Source: Saccharospirillum sp.
GTDB taxonomy: Bacteria > Pseudomonadota > Gammaproteobacteria > Pseudomonadales > Natronospirillaceae
NCBI GenBank assembly: GCA_022565595.1
Contig: JAIUML010000020.1
Span: 1 to 64,000 of the forward strand
Reading direction: 5' to 3'
DNA length: 64,000 bases
Part shown: in pieces, positions 1 to 7,827 of the stretch
How the letters are laid out: the number at the start of each line of letters is the position of its first letter
How positions within the stretch are numbered: position 1 is the first letter of the stretch
Position numbers and translations under genes: made by a program
Notes under the pieces: model-generated
The model's database searches: none
What the model was told of the DNA's origin: nothing
Seen by the model: the letters and a program-made list of their open reading frames with translations, nothing else

Positions 1-892
1 ACAGGCGGTGCTCGGCCAGGCGGTTGGCCAGGGCTTCGCCCTGGTCACTGTCGGTGTAGTTCAGGCCCCAGAGTTCGGTGGTGCCGGCCTGACCTTCGGT
101 GCTGTGGCGGTGGGTGGCGCTCAGGTCGGAACCGAGGTCGCTGTTGTGGTCGCCCAGGTGCAGCCGTTCCGGTTGCAGGTTGGCGGCGTAGTGGACGGCG
201 GCGATGTGATCCTGATCCTTGCTGTTGCCGGCATGGGTCATGAACGGCAGCACCATTGGGTCGGCGGCGACCGGCGATTGCGACAGATCATCGATGAGCA
301 ACACCTTTGCCTGGTCGTCTTCGTCCACCAGGTGCAGGGTGATGCCTTCCTTGGCCAGAATACGGCGCAGGAAGTCGTAGTCGGTCTCGTGGTATTGGCT
401 GATCATCGCCTGGCTGGGCGGCGTGCTGGCCTGGGCTTCGATGGTGCAGAGGTCGCCGAGCCGTTCGTTCAGGACTTTTCTGGCAACGGACAGGGCATCC
501 TGATCAATAAAAACACGGTTGTGACGTTGTTGTTTGAGCAGCGACAGCGGCGAGCTGATGGTCAGAGTCCAGGCCGGGTGGTTACCCACGGCGGGGGCCG
601 TTGCCAGGTGGCTGACCAGGCCGTGCGTCGGGATCAGGTCGCCCTTGCTGAACACCGAGAACCGCGCCGGGCGGCCCACCAGGGGTTGCATGTCCATGGG
701 GCGGCTGCACAGCACGGTGAGTTTGATCGAAAAATCGGCGTGCAAGGCCATTGGCTGTTGGGCGTCAGTGGCCACTGCCACGACCAGAAAGGCGTCGTCG
801 GCTTCCTGCTCCAGGTTCAAAAAGAACTGGCTGGTATCGGCCAGGCCAAAGTCGTTCAGGCGGCGGTTGATGGCGGTGAGGTCGAGGCTCAT
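1..892 (-). CDS. vgrG: VgrG spike protein TssI, 3' end cut by window edge
   Basis: VgrG is the trimeric spike at the tip of the T6SS Hcp tube; it is secreted with the effectors it carries. The ATG is at 892-890 and the frame stays open to base 1, so only about the first 297 residues are visible. They begin MSLDLTAINRRL and run through the gp27/VgrG-like N-terminal region, including ALHADFSIKLTVLC, LVSHLATAPAVGN, SQYHETDYDFLRRILAKEG and a later TEGQAGTTELWGLNY stretch. The central FHVDGHATRV-type segment of classical VgrGs is not obvious, so this is a somewhat divergent member. The start overlaps the clpV stop as ATGA, so translation is probably coupled. The C-terminal beta-helix, any effector domain and any PAAR gene lie outside the window. 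Confidence 0.85.
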   Translation of the reverse strand, partial: MSLDLTAINRRLNDFGLADTSQFFLNLEQEADDAFLVVAVATDAQQPMALHADFSIKLTVLCSRPMDMQPLVGRPARFSVFSKGDLIPTHGLVSHLATAPAVGNHPAWTLTISSPLSLLKQQRHNRVFIDQDALSVARKVLNERLGDLCTIEAQASTPPSQAMISQYHETDYDFLRRILAKEGITLHLVDEDDQAKVLLIDDLSQSPVAADPMVLPFMTHAGNSKDQDHIAAVHYAANLQPERLHLGDHNSDLGSDLSATHRHSTEGQAGTTELWGLNYTDSDQGEALANRLAEHRL

Positions 893-3744
893 AGCGGTAC
901 TCCCTGGGGTTCTTCTGCTTCAGCGGGTACGGCTTGATCCTGGCTGGTAGTGGTGTGGGGTGCGCGGTCGGCAAAGGTGCAGACCAGGCCTTCGTCGTCC
1001 TGGTAGTCCAGGCGCAGAATATCGGGCATGTCTTCTTCGGCCAGGTAACCCAGTATCTGGCTGGCCAGAGCGGGCATCAGTTGCTGTTCCAGCAGGGCAT
1101 TGACATGGCGTGCGCCGGAGTCGTTGAGGCGGCACTGGGCCGCCAGGTGGGCCATCACGGCTTCGGTGCACTGCACTTCCAGGCCATGTTGCTGGTGCAG
1201 ACGCTGCGCCAGTTGGTCCAGTTTGAGCGCAACAACGGCGCTCAGAGCGGCCTCGGAGAGGCTGTTGAAGGGGACGATCTGCATACGGGCGACCAGCGCC
1301 GGAGCAAAGTGGCGCAGCACTTCGGGCCGGACCAGTTCGACCAGTTCGCTGTAGCTCGGCGGTGCCCACTCTGGTTCGCTTGGCTCTGCCTCCAGTGGGG
1401 CTTCCAGCACTTCGGGTGCGTCAGTTGGCTCTGCTGCTTCGAGTGGGTTTTCTACGGCACTCGCTTCGTCTTCTACCTCGGGCGGCTCGAAGCGGCGTTG
1501 AATGACTTCAGCCCCCAGGTTGGAGGTGAGCAGTATCACGGTGTGGGTAAAGTCGATTTCGCGGCCTTCGCCATCGCGCATAAAGCCGCGATCAAACACC
1601 TGATAGAAGAGGTTCATCACATCCAGGTGGGCCTTTTCGGCTTCGTCGAGCAACACCACGCTGTAGGGGCGCTGGCGTACGGCTTCGGTCAGAATGCCGC
1701 CTTCGCCGTAACCGACGTAACCTGGTGGCGAGCCCTTGAGTTGGGAGACGGTGTGGGCTTCCTGGTATTCGCTCATGTTGATGCTGATCAGGGCTTTTTC
1801 GCTGCCAAACAACTGCCGTGCCAGGGCGCGTGCCGTCTCGGTTTTGCCGACACCGCTGGGGCCAGCCAGCAGGAATACGCCGAGCGGGCCTTCGCTGGTG
1901 CGCAGGCCGGCCTTGCTGGCGCGCAGGGTTTTGCCGATGGTGGCAATGGCGCCGTCCTGGCCGACAATGCCTTCGCTCAGTTTTTGCTCAAACTGCAGCA
2001 GGTTTTGCAGTTCGTCCTTGACCATGCTGCCGACGGGAATGCCGGTCCAATCGGCGACCACATCGGCAATGGCCAGGGTGTTCACCTCCGGCTGTACCAT
2101 GGGGCGTTCGGCCTGGATGCGGGCCAGGGTTTGGCGGCGCAACTGGCTGATGTCGAGCATGCCAGCAAGGGTGTCGTCTTCATCGGTGTTTTCGAGTGCC
2201 TTTGTGCTCAGGTACTGCTGCAGGGTATCGCTGTCCTTGCGAATGGCCTTGACCAGGTCGCTTTGTTGTTGCCACTGGGTAGTCAGCGCTTCCTGCTCGC
2301 TGGTCGCCTCTTTGAGCTCCTGCTGCAACCGCTCCATTACGTCGGTCTGAATGTTCAGGCCTTGGGCGCGTTCGCCGTTCAGGGTGTCGATACGGGCGTT
2401 CAGGTAGTCGATGCGGGCCTGCAGGGCTTCCAGGCTTTGCGGGGCTATGGCCTGGCCCAGTTTCACGCGGGCGGATGCGGTATCGATCAGGTCGATGGCC
2501 TTGTCCGGCAGGTAGCGGCCGGTGATGTAGCGCTGCGAATAGGTCACGGCGGTTTCGATGGCATCGTCGGTGATCATGACGCCGTGATGCTGTTCGTAGT
2601 GCTTTTTCAGGCCACTGAGCATCAGGATGGCAGCATCGGTGCTGGGTTCTTCGACCTTTACCAACTGGAAACGGCGGGCCAGTGCCGGGTCGCGCTCGAA
2701 ATATTGTTTGTACTCACTCCAGGTGGTGGCCGCCAGGGTACGCAACTCGCCTCGGGCCAGCGCCGGTTTGAGCAGATTGGCGGCATCGCCCTTGCCGGCT
2801 TCGCCACCGGCACCGACAAGGGTGTGGGCTTCGTCGATAAACAGCATGACCGGCTCAGGGGCATTCTGCACATCGTCAATTACCTGCTTGAGGCGTCGCT
2901 CGAACTCACCCTTGACGCCTGCCCCGGCTTGCAACAGGCCGAGGTCGAGCACACAGAGGCGAATGTCGCGCAGCATCTCGGGGACTTCACCGGCAACAAT
3001 CTTCTGTGCCAGGCCTTCGACGATGGCGGTTTTACCGACGCCGGGCTCGCCCACCAGAATGGGGTTGTTCTTGCGTCGTCGGCACAGAATGTCTATGGCC
3101 ATGCGAATCTCTTCGTTGCGGCCGGTAATGGGGTCCATGGCGCCCTCGCGGGCTTTGGCGGTCAGGTCGATGGTGAACTGATCAAGAGCCGTGCCGGGCT
3201 CGGTCTGCGCTGGTCGACCCAGGCTCTGGTGACCATGGCTCGGGCCTTCGCCGAGGCGATGCACCGTCTCGGAAGAGTCGGCGGTGATGCGGGCAAAGTG
3301 CTGATGCAGGGCGTCGAGGCTGACCACATCCAGGGCGCGAAAGGCCTGATGGCATGGCAGCGTCATCGCCATCTGGATGACGGCATCAACTATGCCGGCG
3401 GAATCGATGATGTCGGGCGCGTAATGCAGGGCGTTGGCCAGGCAGGCTTTTTCCAGCATCTGGTACAGCAAGGGCGACATCACCGGCTTGCCCTGATTGC
3501 CACCGCGCTGCTGGTGTATGTTTTCCAGCAGTTGCTGCCAGAGCGAATCCTGGTCGACCTCGAAGTGCTCGATGATGCAGTCAAAGTGCCCTTTCTGGCC
3601 TTCTTCCATCAGTTTGAGCAACAGGTGCTCGATGGTGATCTCGTATTGGCCACGGGCGGCGGCAAAGCCGGCGGCGGCTTCCAGCGCCAGGCCACAGTGG
3701 GCATTGAGTTTGTCGAGGAGAATGCGCAGTGTCTGATTGTCCAT
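889..3744 (-). CDS. clpV: T6SS AAA+ disassembly ATPase ClpV (TssH)
   Basis: ClpV unfolds and recycles the contracted TssB/TssC sheath in the cytoplasm. The 951-residue protein has the ClpB-type layout: an N-terminal domain (1-155), AAA1 with Walker A GEPGVGKT (232-239) and Walker B LFIDEAH (about 301-307), a coiled middle region (435-520), and AAA2 with Walker A GPSGVGKT (628-635) and Walker B VVLLDE (about 696-701). An acidic Pro/Ala/Glu-rich stretch at about 753-797 lies between the AAA2 core (after LLTSNLG) and the C-terminal lid. I do not know it from other ClpV proteins, and it explains much of the extra length over the usual 850-900 residues. The gene starts 24 bp after tssG ends and overlaps vgrG, so it is part of the leftward T6SS operon. 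Confidence 0.95.
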   Translation of the reverse strand: MDNQTLRILLDKLNAHCGLALEAAAGFAAARGQYEITIEHLLLKLMEEGQKGHFDCIIEHFEVDQDSLWQQLLENIHQQRGGNQGKPVMSPLLYQMLEKACLANALHYAPDIIDSAGIVDAVIQMAMTLPCHQAFRALDVVSLDALHQHFARITADSSETVHRLGEGPSHGHQSLGRPAQTEPGTALDQFTIDLTAKAREGAMDPITGRNEEIRMAIDILCRRRKNNPILVGEPGVGKTAIVEGLAQKIVAGEVPEMLRDIRLCVLDLGLLQAGAGVKGEFERRLKQVIDDVQNAPEPVMLFIDEAHTLVGAGGEAGKGDAANLLKPALARGELRTLAATTWSEYKQYFERDPALARRFQLVKVEEPSTDAAILMLSGLKKHYEQHHGVMITDDAIETAVTYSQRYITGRYLPDKAIDLIDTASARVKLGQAIAPQSLEALQARIDYLNARIDTLNGERAQGLNIQTDVMERLQQELKEATSEQEALTTQWQQQSDLVKAIRKDSDTLQQYLSTKALENTDEDDTLAGMLDISQLRRQTLARIQAERPMVQPEVNTLAIADVVADWTGIPVGSMVKDELQNLLQFEQKLSEGIVGQDGAIATIGKTLRASKAGLRTSEGPLGVFLLAGPSGVGKTETARALARQLFGSEKALISINMSEYQEAHTVSQLKGSPPGYVGYGEGGILTEAVRQRPYSVVLLDEAEKAHLDVMNLFYQVFDRGFMRDGEGREIDFTHTVILLTSNLGAEVIQRRFEPPEVEDEASAVENPLEAAEPTDAPEVLEAPLEAEPSEPEWAPPSYSELVELVRPEVLRHFAPALVARMQIVPFNSLSEAALSAVVALKLDQLAQRLHQQHGLEVQCTEAVMAHLAAQCRLNDSGARHVNALLEQQLMPALASQILGYLAEEDMPDILRLDYQDDEGLVCTFADRAPHTTTSQDQAVPAEAEEPQGVPL

Positions 3745-3768
3745 GAGTCAGTGCTTCCTTGAGTCGGT

Positions 3769-4845
3769 TCAAGCGGTTGATCGTTCGCCAAAGGCGGCGT
3801 GCAGGTATTGGGCACCATCCAGCACACGCCGGATTGGCTCGGGTTTTTCTCGGCTCTGGCCGAGGCAAAGCGGGCGCCCCAATTGGGTATCCGGGTGGCC
3901 GGGAATCAGCGCCACACTGCTTTCGGGTGGCATTTGCAGCTCAACATCGAAGGCGGTACCGGCGGGCAAAAAGGCCGCGGTCAGCTCGCTCAGGGTTTGC
4001 CCTAGTGGCTGGTCGGGCATCAACTGGTTGGCTTTGTCACGGTCGACCGGCCCGGTGTGAATGCGAATGGTGCGCCCCAGTACCGGCACTCGGTTACCCA
4101 CCAGGGTGCTGTGCCCCAGGCTCTGGCCGCCGTTGAGCTGTAGTGGGTTATCGACCGAACACCAGCGAATACGGGTTTTGTCCACCGCCAGGTGGGGCAG
4201 ACCCAGGGCGCTGCGCAGCGTCGCTGCCAGGGCGCTGGCGCTGCGGTTACGCGGCCGCTCGCTGTAGGGGCGGCTGCTGTCCGGGCGCTCGTCGTGCAGG
4301 CGCTGGCCGGTGCAGGCACTGGCCAGCCGTTGATACAGCCGGCCACTGGCGCGGCCGTTGACCAGCCGGTGTTTTTTCCAGGCCGCGTGGCGCAGCTCGT
4401 AGGCACGCTGGTTGAAGATGTCGAGAAAGGCCTTGAGCCGTTTGGCGTGTTCGGTTTCGAAGGTGGCGTCTTCCAGAAAGTACTGGGGCAGCGGCGCATC
4501 AACGCCGTAAAAGCCCCCCAGGGTGACTTCGACTTCAAAGCCTCCCTCGGCAGTACGCTTCGCCCGCCGCACATCGGCTGCGGGGAAAGACAACCCATCG
4601 GACGGGCGAATGCGTAAGCGTTGGCCACTGGCGTGATGCTCAAACAGCGTCAGTAGCTGGTGCAAATGAAAGGCATAGGGCTGCGCCAGCGCACGCGCCA
4701 GAACGGGGTCATCCGATTCGGCCGACGGGGTCGTCGCCTCAGGGGCTACCACTGCATCGGGTGTCAGCGAGGCCGGGTCTGGCTCGGTGCTGACAACAGC
4801 CGTCACAGCACTGCTTTCTGGCCGGTGCATGCCTTCCACGTCCAC
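3769..4845 (-). CDS. tssG: T6SS baseplate wedge protein TssG
   Basis: TssG forms the baseplate wedge with TssE, TssF and TssK. The 358-residue frame carries family signatures: PYAFHLHQLLTLFEHH near 53-70, LRIRPSDGLSFP, then VEVTLGGFYGVDAPLPQYF and FLDIFNQRAYELRHAAW in the first half, and the conserved C-terminal region. The ATG used here overlaps the end of tssF by 43 bp; an internal ATG five codons on (MHRPESS) is possible. The N-terminal 45 residues are low-complexity (E/A/T/P rich) and not obviously conserved, so the true start is uncertain by up to that amount. Position between tssF and clpV is standard T6SS order. Confidence 0.92.
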   Translation of the reverse strand: MDVEGMHRPESSAVTAVVSTEPDPASLTPDAVVAPEATTPSAESDDPVLARALAQPYAFHLHQLLTLFEHHASGQRLRIRPSDGLSFPAADVRRAKRTAEGGFEVEVTLGGFYGVDAPLPQYFLEDATFETEHAKRLKAFLDIFNQRAYELRHAAWKKHRLVNGRASGRLYQRLASACTGQRLHDERPDSSRPYSERPRNRSASALAATLRSALGLPHLAVDKTRIRWCSVDNPLQLNGGQSLGHSTLVGNRVPVLGRTIRIHTGPVDRDKANQLMPDQPLGQTLSELTAAFLPAGTAFDVELQMPPESSVALIPGHPDTQLGRPLCLGQSREKPEPIRRVLDGAQYLHAAFGERSTA

Positions 4846-6518
4846 TCCTTGTAGCTGGGCAGGGCCACTACCCGGGTTTCAACAAAATCGGACACGCTGG
4901 CCAGGGCGCCGAAAAACTGGTGCAACACCGTGCCCATCAGGAACAGATCGCTGCGCGAACTGAAACCGCGCTCGTCGATTTCCAGCGTCATGGTGACAAT
5001 CTGGCACAGCGCGCCACCTTCAATGCGATGTTGCAGCGCCTGAGCGAGACTGCTGATGGCGCGTATGCGTTGCCGGTTGTCGAGTTGATCGGACCAGTCG
5101 AACAGGCCGAGCACCTGTTGCAGCTTGTCCGCATTGTCGAGCGCGCTCAGCGTCAGCGACATCAGGGAAACCAACTGCCACTGGTGGTCGTGCAAGGCCG
5201 GTGGGCTTTGCATTCGGCTGGGGCGAGTCAGGTTGGTGACCGCCAGGCCATCGGGTAATTGCGTCGGGTCACCACTGAACTCACCAATGCCAAACAACCG
5301 TCTGGGCAGTTGTTCGTTACTGGCCAACACATCGATGCTCAACGACTCTTCGCGGATGTGACTGCCCTGATCCACCACCAGTTGCACCTGGCGTTGGTCG
5401 GCACCGACGCGTCGACTCTGTTCGCAATAGGTGGCATCGCTGTCGTCCCGGTAGCGCATGGCGTGTAACGGGTAGTAGCGGCGCACCTCACCGGAGACCA
5501 GATCACGCCCCTGCACCCCCGTTATCCGGTACACCTCAGCGCTGCCCCGGTGCGCGTTCTCGACCCACAACACCCGGCTGGCCTGCTGGTGTCGGTGCTT
5601 GATGGGCTCCGCCTCGGCCGGGAACAGGTTCACCGCCTGAGCGCAGTTCATTTGCAGGTTGCGAGCCGTTAACTGATGGCCCGCAGGCAAAGCCACCTGG
5701 CTGTGAATGTGCAGGTCAAAGGCGGTTTTTTCCGGGTCCAGTTGATCCAGCCGTAACCCCTGAACACTCACAAAAAGGAAGCGTTCGCGGGCACAGAAAT
5801 AATCGTGCAGCAAACTGAAGGCCGCATGCTCCTGCCCCGTCTCCGGCAGCACACCGGGTTGCTCTGCCCAGTCACCGGTACTCAGTGCCACTGGCTGGCG
5901 GTGACCCCCCTGATACAATTGCGCCTGAGTATCGCCCCGCGTCAGCAACTCGAACAGGCTATAGACCAGGCCCCAGTCGCCGTGCAAAAAAAGCGGGAAC
6001 TGAGCCAGGTCAAGGTCGGCCCATTCCAGATCGGCAGGTCGCTCAAAACGCAACGCCAGGTGAGTACCGCCGTCATTGGTTTCTTCACTCTGTACCTGAA
6101 CCAACCTTAGGGGGTGCACGCGCACCGCTGTGCTGGTGCGAAACTCACAGGTTGGCGACTCATCGTCGGTTTCATGGCCTTTAACAGCCTTCAGTATGCG
6201 CTGAGCCGGCATATCCAGGGTGCCTTTGGGGTAAGCGCCCGGATCAAACTGGACCACACAGTGCGACGGGTAGTCTCGACACAAGGCCGGATGCAGTTGA
6301 TTGAGCAGCGCCTCGCTCAGCTCCGGCACACTGTCGTCGATGCGTTTTTGTACCTGAGCAGTGAGGTAGGCCATGCCCTCAAGCAGCCGTTCAACATAGG
6401 GGTCACGATCCTTCACCGCGTTCAGGTTAAGCATGCGCGCCTGCTCTGGGTAGGCTTCGGCAAAATCCTGGGCCGACTCCAACAACTGGCGCATCTCTGC
6501 TTCAAAATACTCTTTCAT
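4803..6518 (-). CDS. tssF: T6SS baseplate protein TssF
   Basis: TssF is the large wedge subunit of the T6SS baseplate, contacting VgrG and TssG. The 571-residue protein begins MKEYFEAEMRQLLESAQDFA and continues with the hallmark DRDPYVERLLEGMAYLTA and LLNQLHPALCRDYPS, the typical TssF N-terminus. It also has the FPLFLHGD and NLFPAEAEPI stretches found in the middle of the family. Length is slightly under the usual 580-620. It starts 2 bp after the tssE stop and overlaps tssG at its 3' end, so the three baseplate genes appear translationally linked. Confidence 0.95.
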   Translation of the reverse strand: MKEYFEAEMRQLLESAQDFAEAYPEQARMLNLNAVKDRDPYVERLLEGMAYLTAQVQKRIDDSVPELSEALLNQLHPALCRDYPSHCVVQFDPGAYPKGTLDMPAQRILKAVKGHETDDESPTCEFRTSTAVRVHPLRLVQVQSEETNDGGTHLALRFERPADLEWADLDLAQFPLFLHGDWGLVYSLFELLTRGDTQAQLYQGGHRQPVALSTGDWAEQPGVLPETGQEHAAFSLLHDYFCARERFLFVSVQGLRLDQLDPEKTAFDLHIHSQVALPAGHQLTARNLQMNCAQAVNLFPAEAEPIKHRHQQASRVLWVENAHRGSAEVYRITGVQGRDLVSGEVRRYYPLHAMRYRDDSDATYCEQSRRVGADQRQVQLVVDQGSHIREESLSIDVLASNEQLPRRLFGIGEFSGDPTQLPDGLAVTNLTRPSRMQSPPALHDHQWQLVSLMSLTLSALDNADKLQQVLGLFDWSDQLDNRQRIRAISSLAQALQHRIEGGALCQIVTMTLEIDERGFSSRSDLFLMGTVLHQFFGALASVSDFVETRVVALPSYKEWTWKACTGQKAVL

Positions 6519-6520
6519 GA

Positions 6521-6934
6521 TCAGGCACTCGTTGGCGGCATGACTTCCGCTTCTGTACTGCTTTTAAAGAGGGTCTGGAAACGTACCAGGCCATTGCCGT
6601 CCACATCGCCAGTGATTTCCAGGCGCACAACGGCGTTGCGATAATCCCGAGACAGCGGCGTGACCTGAACTCGACGTAGGCGTGGCTCGTACTTTTCCAG
6701 AACCGCCTTGATCTGGCTGGCCAGATCGTTCTGTGAATAAGGCAAATTGCCGTAGCAAATGTTCATATCGGGCAGACCATAATCCGGCAGGTGGCTAAGC
6801 ACCCCCTGGCGTGCATTGAGCAAACGCGACAGATGATCGTGAATGCTTTTCAGCCGATCATGCGGGTCTGGCCTCAGTTCAGCCGACTCACCGTCCTGAA
6901 ACTGACTGGATAACACTTCATAGATTGATAACAT
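6521..6934 (-). CDS. tssE: T6SS baseplate protein TssE (gp25-like)
   Basis: TssE is the phage gp25-like subunit that joins the baseplate to the first sheath ring. The 137-residue product shows the family pattern: SIHDHLSRLLNARQGVLSHLPDYGLPDM near 29-56, then the core helix QIKAVLEKYEPRLRRVQV and the beta strand AVVRLEITGDV. Length fits (about 130-180). It is the first gene after hcp in reading direction, but a terminator-like hairpin and a dispersed repeat lie between them, so it may need read-through or its own promoter. Confidence 0.92.
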   Translation of the reverse strand: MLSIYEVLSSQFQDGESAELRPDPHDRLKSIHDHLSRLLNARQGVLSHLPDYGLPDMNICYGNLPYSQNDLASQIKAVLEKYEPRLRRVQVTPLSRDYRNAVVRLEITGDVDGNGLVRFQTLFKSSTEAEVMPPTSA

Positions 6935-6976
6935 TCGCGACTCATTTTTAAGCGTTTGACGTTGGCTAGCGCTGGA

Positions 6977-7074
6977 TACCGGGTATACCTATCCGGGGAT
7001 GTCGGCAGCCTGGACGGCTGCCGCCAAGCCCCCAGGGAAGGGTTTACGGCGACCCCGGATAGGTATACCCGGTA
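6977..7074 (-). repeat. Cloverleaf repeat, copy A
   Basis: Perfect 22-bp inverted arms (6977-6998 and 7053-7074) enclose two smaller hairpins. Read on the minus strand, the inside follows the pattern seen in the other copies: a GTCGCCGTAAACCC segment, a first hairpin with loop CTTCCCTG, a GGCGGCAGCC segment, and a second hairpin with loop GTCCAGG, then CCGACATC before the closing arm. The conserved flank ACCCGCACCGGCTA precedes it on that strand. It is the only copy inside the T6SS cluster. Confidence 0.8.
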
Positions 7075-7126
7075 GCCGGTGCGGGTTCCTGGTTTCCAAA
7101 ACTACCTAACCTCAAAAAAGCCAAAC

Positions 7127-7155
7127 AAAAAGGGGCACACCAAAAGGTATGCCCC
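7127..7155 (-). terminator. Rho-independent terminator after hcp
   Basis: On the minus strand a GGGGCATACC / GGTGTGCCCC stem (7132-7155) with a TTTT loop is followed at once by TTTTTG. It lies 9 bp past the hcp stop. It would cap a short, abundant hcp transcript and reduce expression of the downstream baseplate genes. Confidence 0.8.
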
Positions 7156-7163
7156 AGACCGAA

Positions 7164-7649
7164 TTACCGACCCTCTACCCAGGAGTCAGAGAATTCGATG
7201 TTCCCGTCCAGATAAGTCCAGGTGATTTTCTGGTAGCGTACTTTTACCTCTTCGAGGTGCGGGTAACGCTCTTTATCCAGGTCCTTCACATTGGCCATTT
7301 CTGGGCTAACCGAAGTCATCTTGACGCCTTCCAGAGTGTGGCGGAAGTACTCCACCTCCGTTCCGGTTTCGTCAATCTTGTACCAGCTCAACACCAGCTT
7401 TTGCAGGGTCTGGCCAGTGGAACAGGCTTTGTACAGGTACGGAGTCGCCGCATCGAACGCCTTGGTGATCACAAAGGGTTCGTGCTTGCGAGTACCAGTC
7501 AATTCGCCAGTATCGTCATCGGTTGGGATGCGCAGCTCGTGGTCAAATGCCAGTACTTCAATAGAGCCTTCACGACCCGCAACAGTTACGGAGCCTTGAA
7601 TCTCATTACCCTGGTCATCGGTGAGCCACATGTAGGCAGGAATTGCCAT
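7164..7649 (-). CDS. hcp: Hcp tube protein (TssD)
   Basis: Hcp hexamers stack into the inner tube that T6SS expels, and can chaperone small effectors. The 161-residue product begins MAIPAYMWLTDDQGNEIQGS and contains the Hcp1-family segments HELRIPTDDDTGELTGTRKHEPF and LKLVLSWYKI-like strands, ending in YLDGNIEFSDSWVEG. A strong ribosome-binding site (AAGGAG, 8 nt before the ATG) precedes it. It has its own terminator downstream and a structured leader upstream, suggesting higher or separately tuned expression compared with its neighbours. Confidence 0.96.
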   Translation of the reverse strand: MAIPAYMWLTDDQGNEIQGSVTVAGREGSIEVLAFDHELRIPTDDDTGELTGTRKHEPFVITKAFDAATPYLYKACSTGQTLQKLVLSWYKIDETGTEVEYFRHTLEGVKMTSVSPEMANVKDLDKERYPHLEEVKVRYQKITWTYLDGNIEFSDSWVEGR

Positions 7650-7703
7650 TGATAAATCTCCTTATTGGTGTAAAAGTTCCAATTGCATGGTGATGGGTAA
7701 AAA

Positions 7704-7776
7704 CCGGCAATGCCGGTATTCTCCTGGCTGCCCTAAACAGCCAATACCCGGGAGAATGCGTTACAAGCGGCATTGC
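7704..7776 (-). promoter_or_regulatory. Nested hairpins upstream of hcp
   Basis: Between tssC and hcp, GCAATGCCG (7707-7715) pairs with CGGCATTGC (7768-7776), ATTCTCC (7718-7724) with GGGAGAAT (7750-7757), and GGCTG with CAGCC inside. Together they give one long imperfect stem in the RNA upstream of the hcp ribosome-binding site. It could be a processing site, a stability element or a leader; the sequence alone does not decide. Confidence 0.5.
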
Positions 7777-7797
7777 AAACCTTTGCCCGCGCTTGCC

Positions 7798-7816
7798 GAG
7801 GGGGCTTCGCCCCCTC
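7798..7816. terminator. Hairpin just after tssC
   Basis: GAGGGGG-CTTCG-CCCCTC forms a 7-bp GC-rich stem with a tetraloop-like centre, 12 bp beyond the tssC stop. The T-run follows on the plus strand, opposite to the direction of transcription, so on the tssC transcript it is a stable hairpin without a U-tract. It may stabilise the tssBC 3' end or attenuate weakly. Confidence 0.45.
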
Positions 7817-7827
7817 GTTTTTCTTCC

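Larger units (their letters stand above)
6935..7163. other. Intergenic region tssE-hcp holding a repeat and a terminator
   Basis: This 229-bp gap in an otherwise tight operon contains repeat copy A (6977-7074) and the hcp terminator (7127-7155). I see no reading frame with coding character in it. No clear sigma-70 hexamer pair for tssE was found. Confidence 0.6.

Noticed and set aside
8-3762. Large plus-strand open frames opposite vgrG and clpV (up to 942 codons)
   Set aside because: They are antisense shadows in a GC-rich coding region; the minus strand reads as VgrG and ClpV with full motifs.
7798-7822. Full rho-independent terminator for tssC
   Set aside because: The T-run lies on the plus strand, while tssC is read leftward; kept only as a hairpin.
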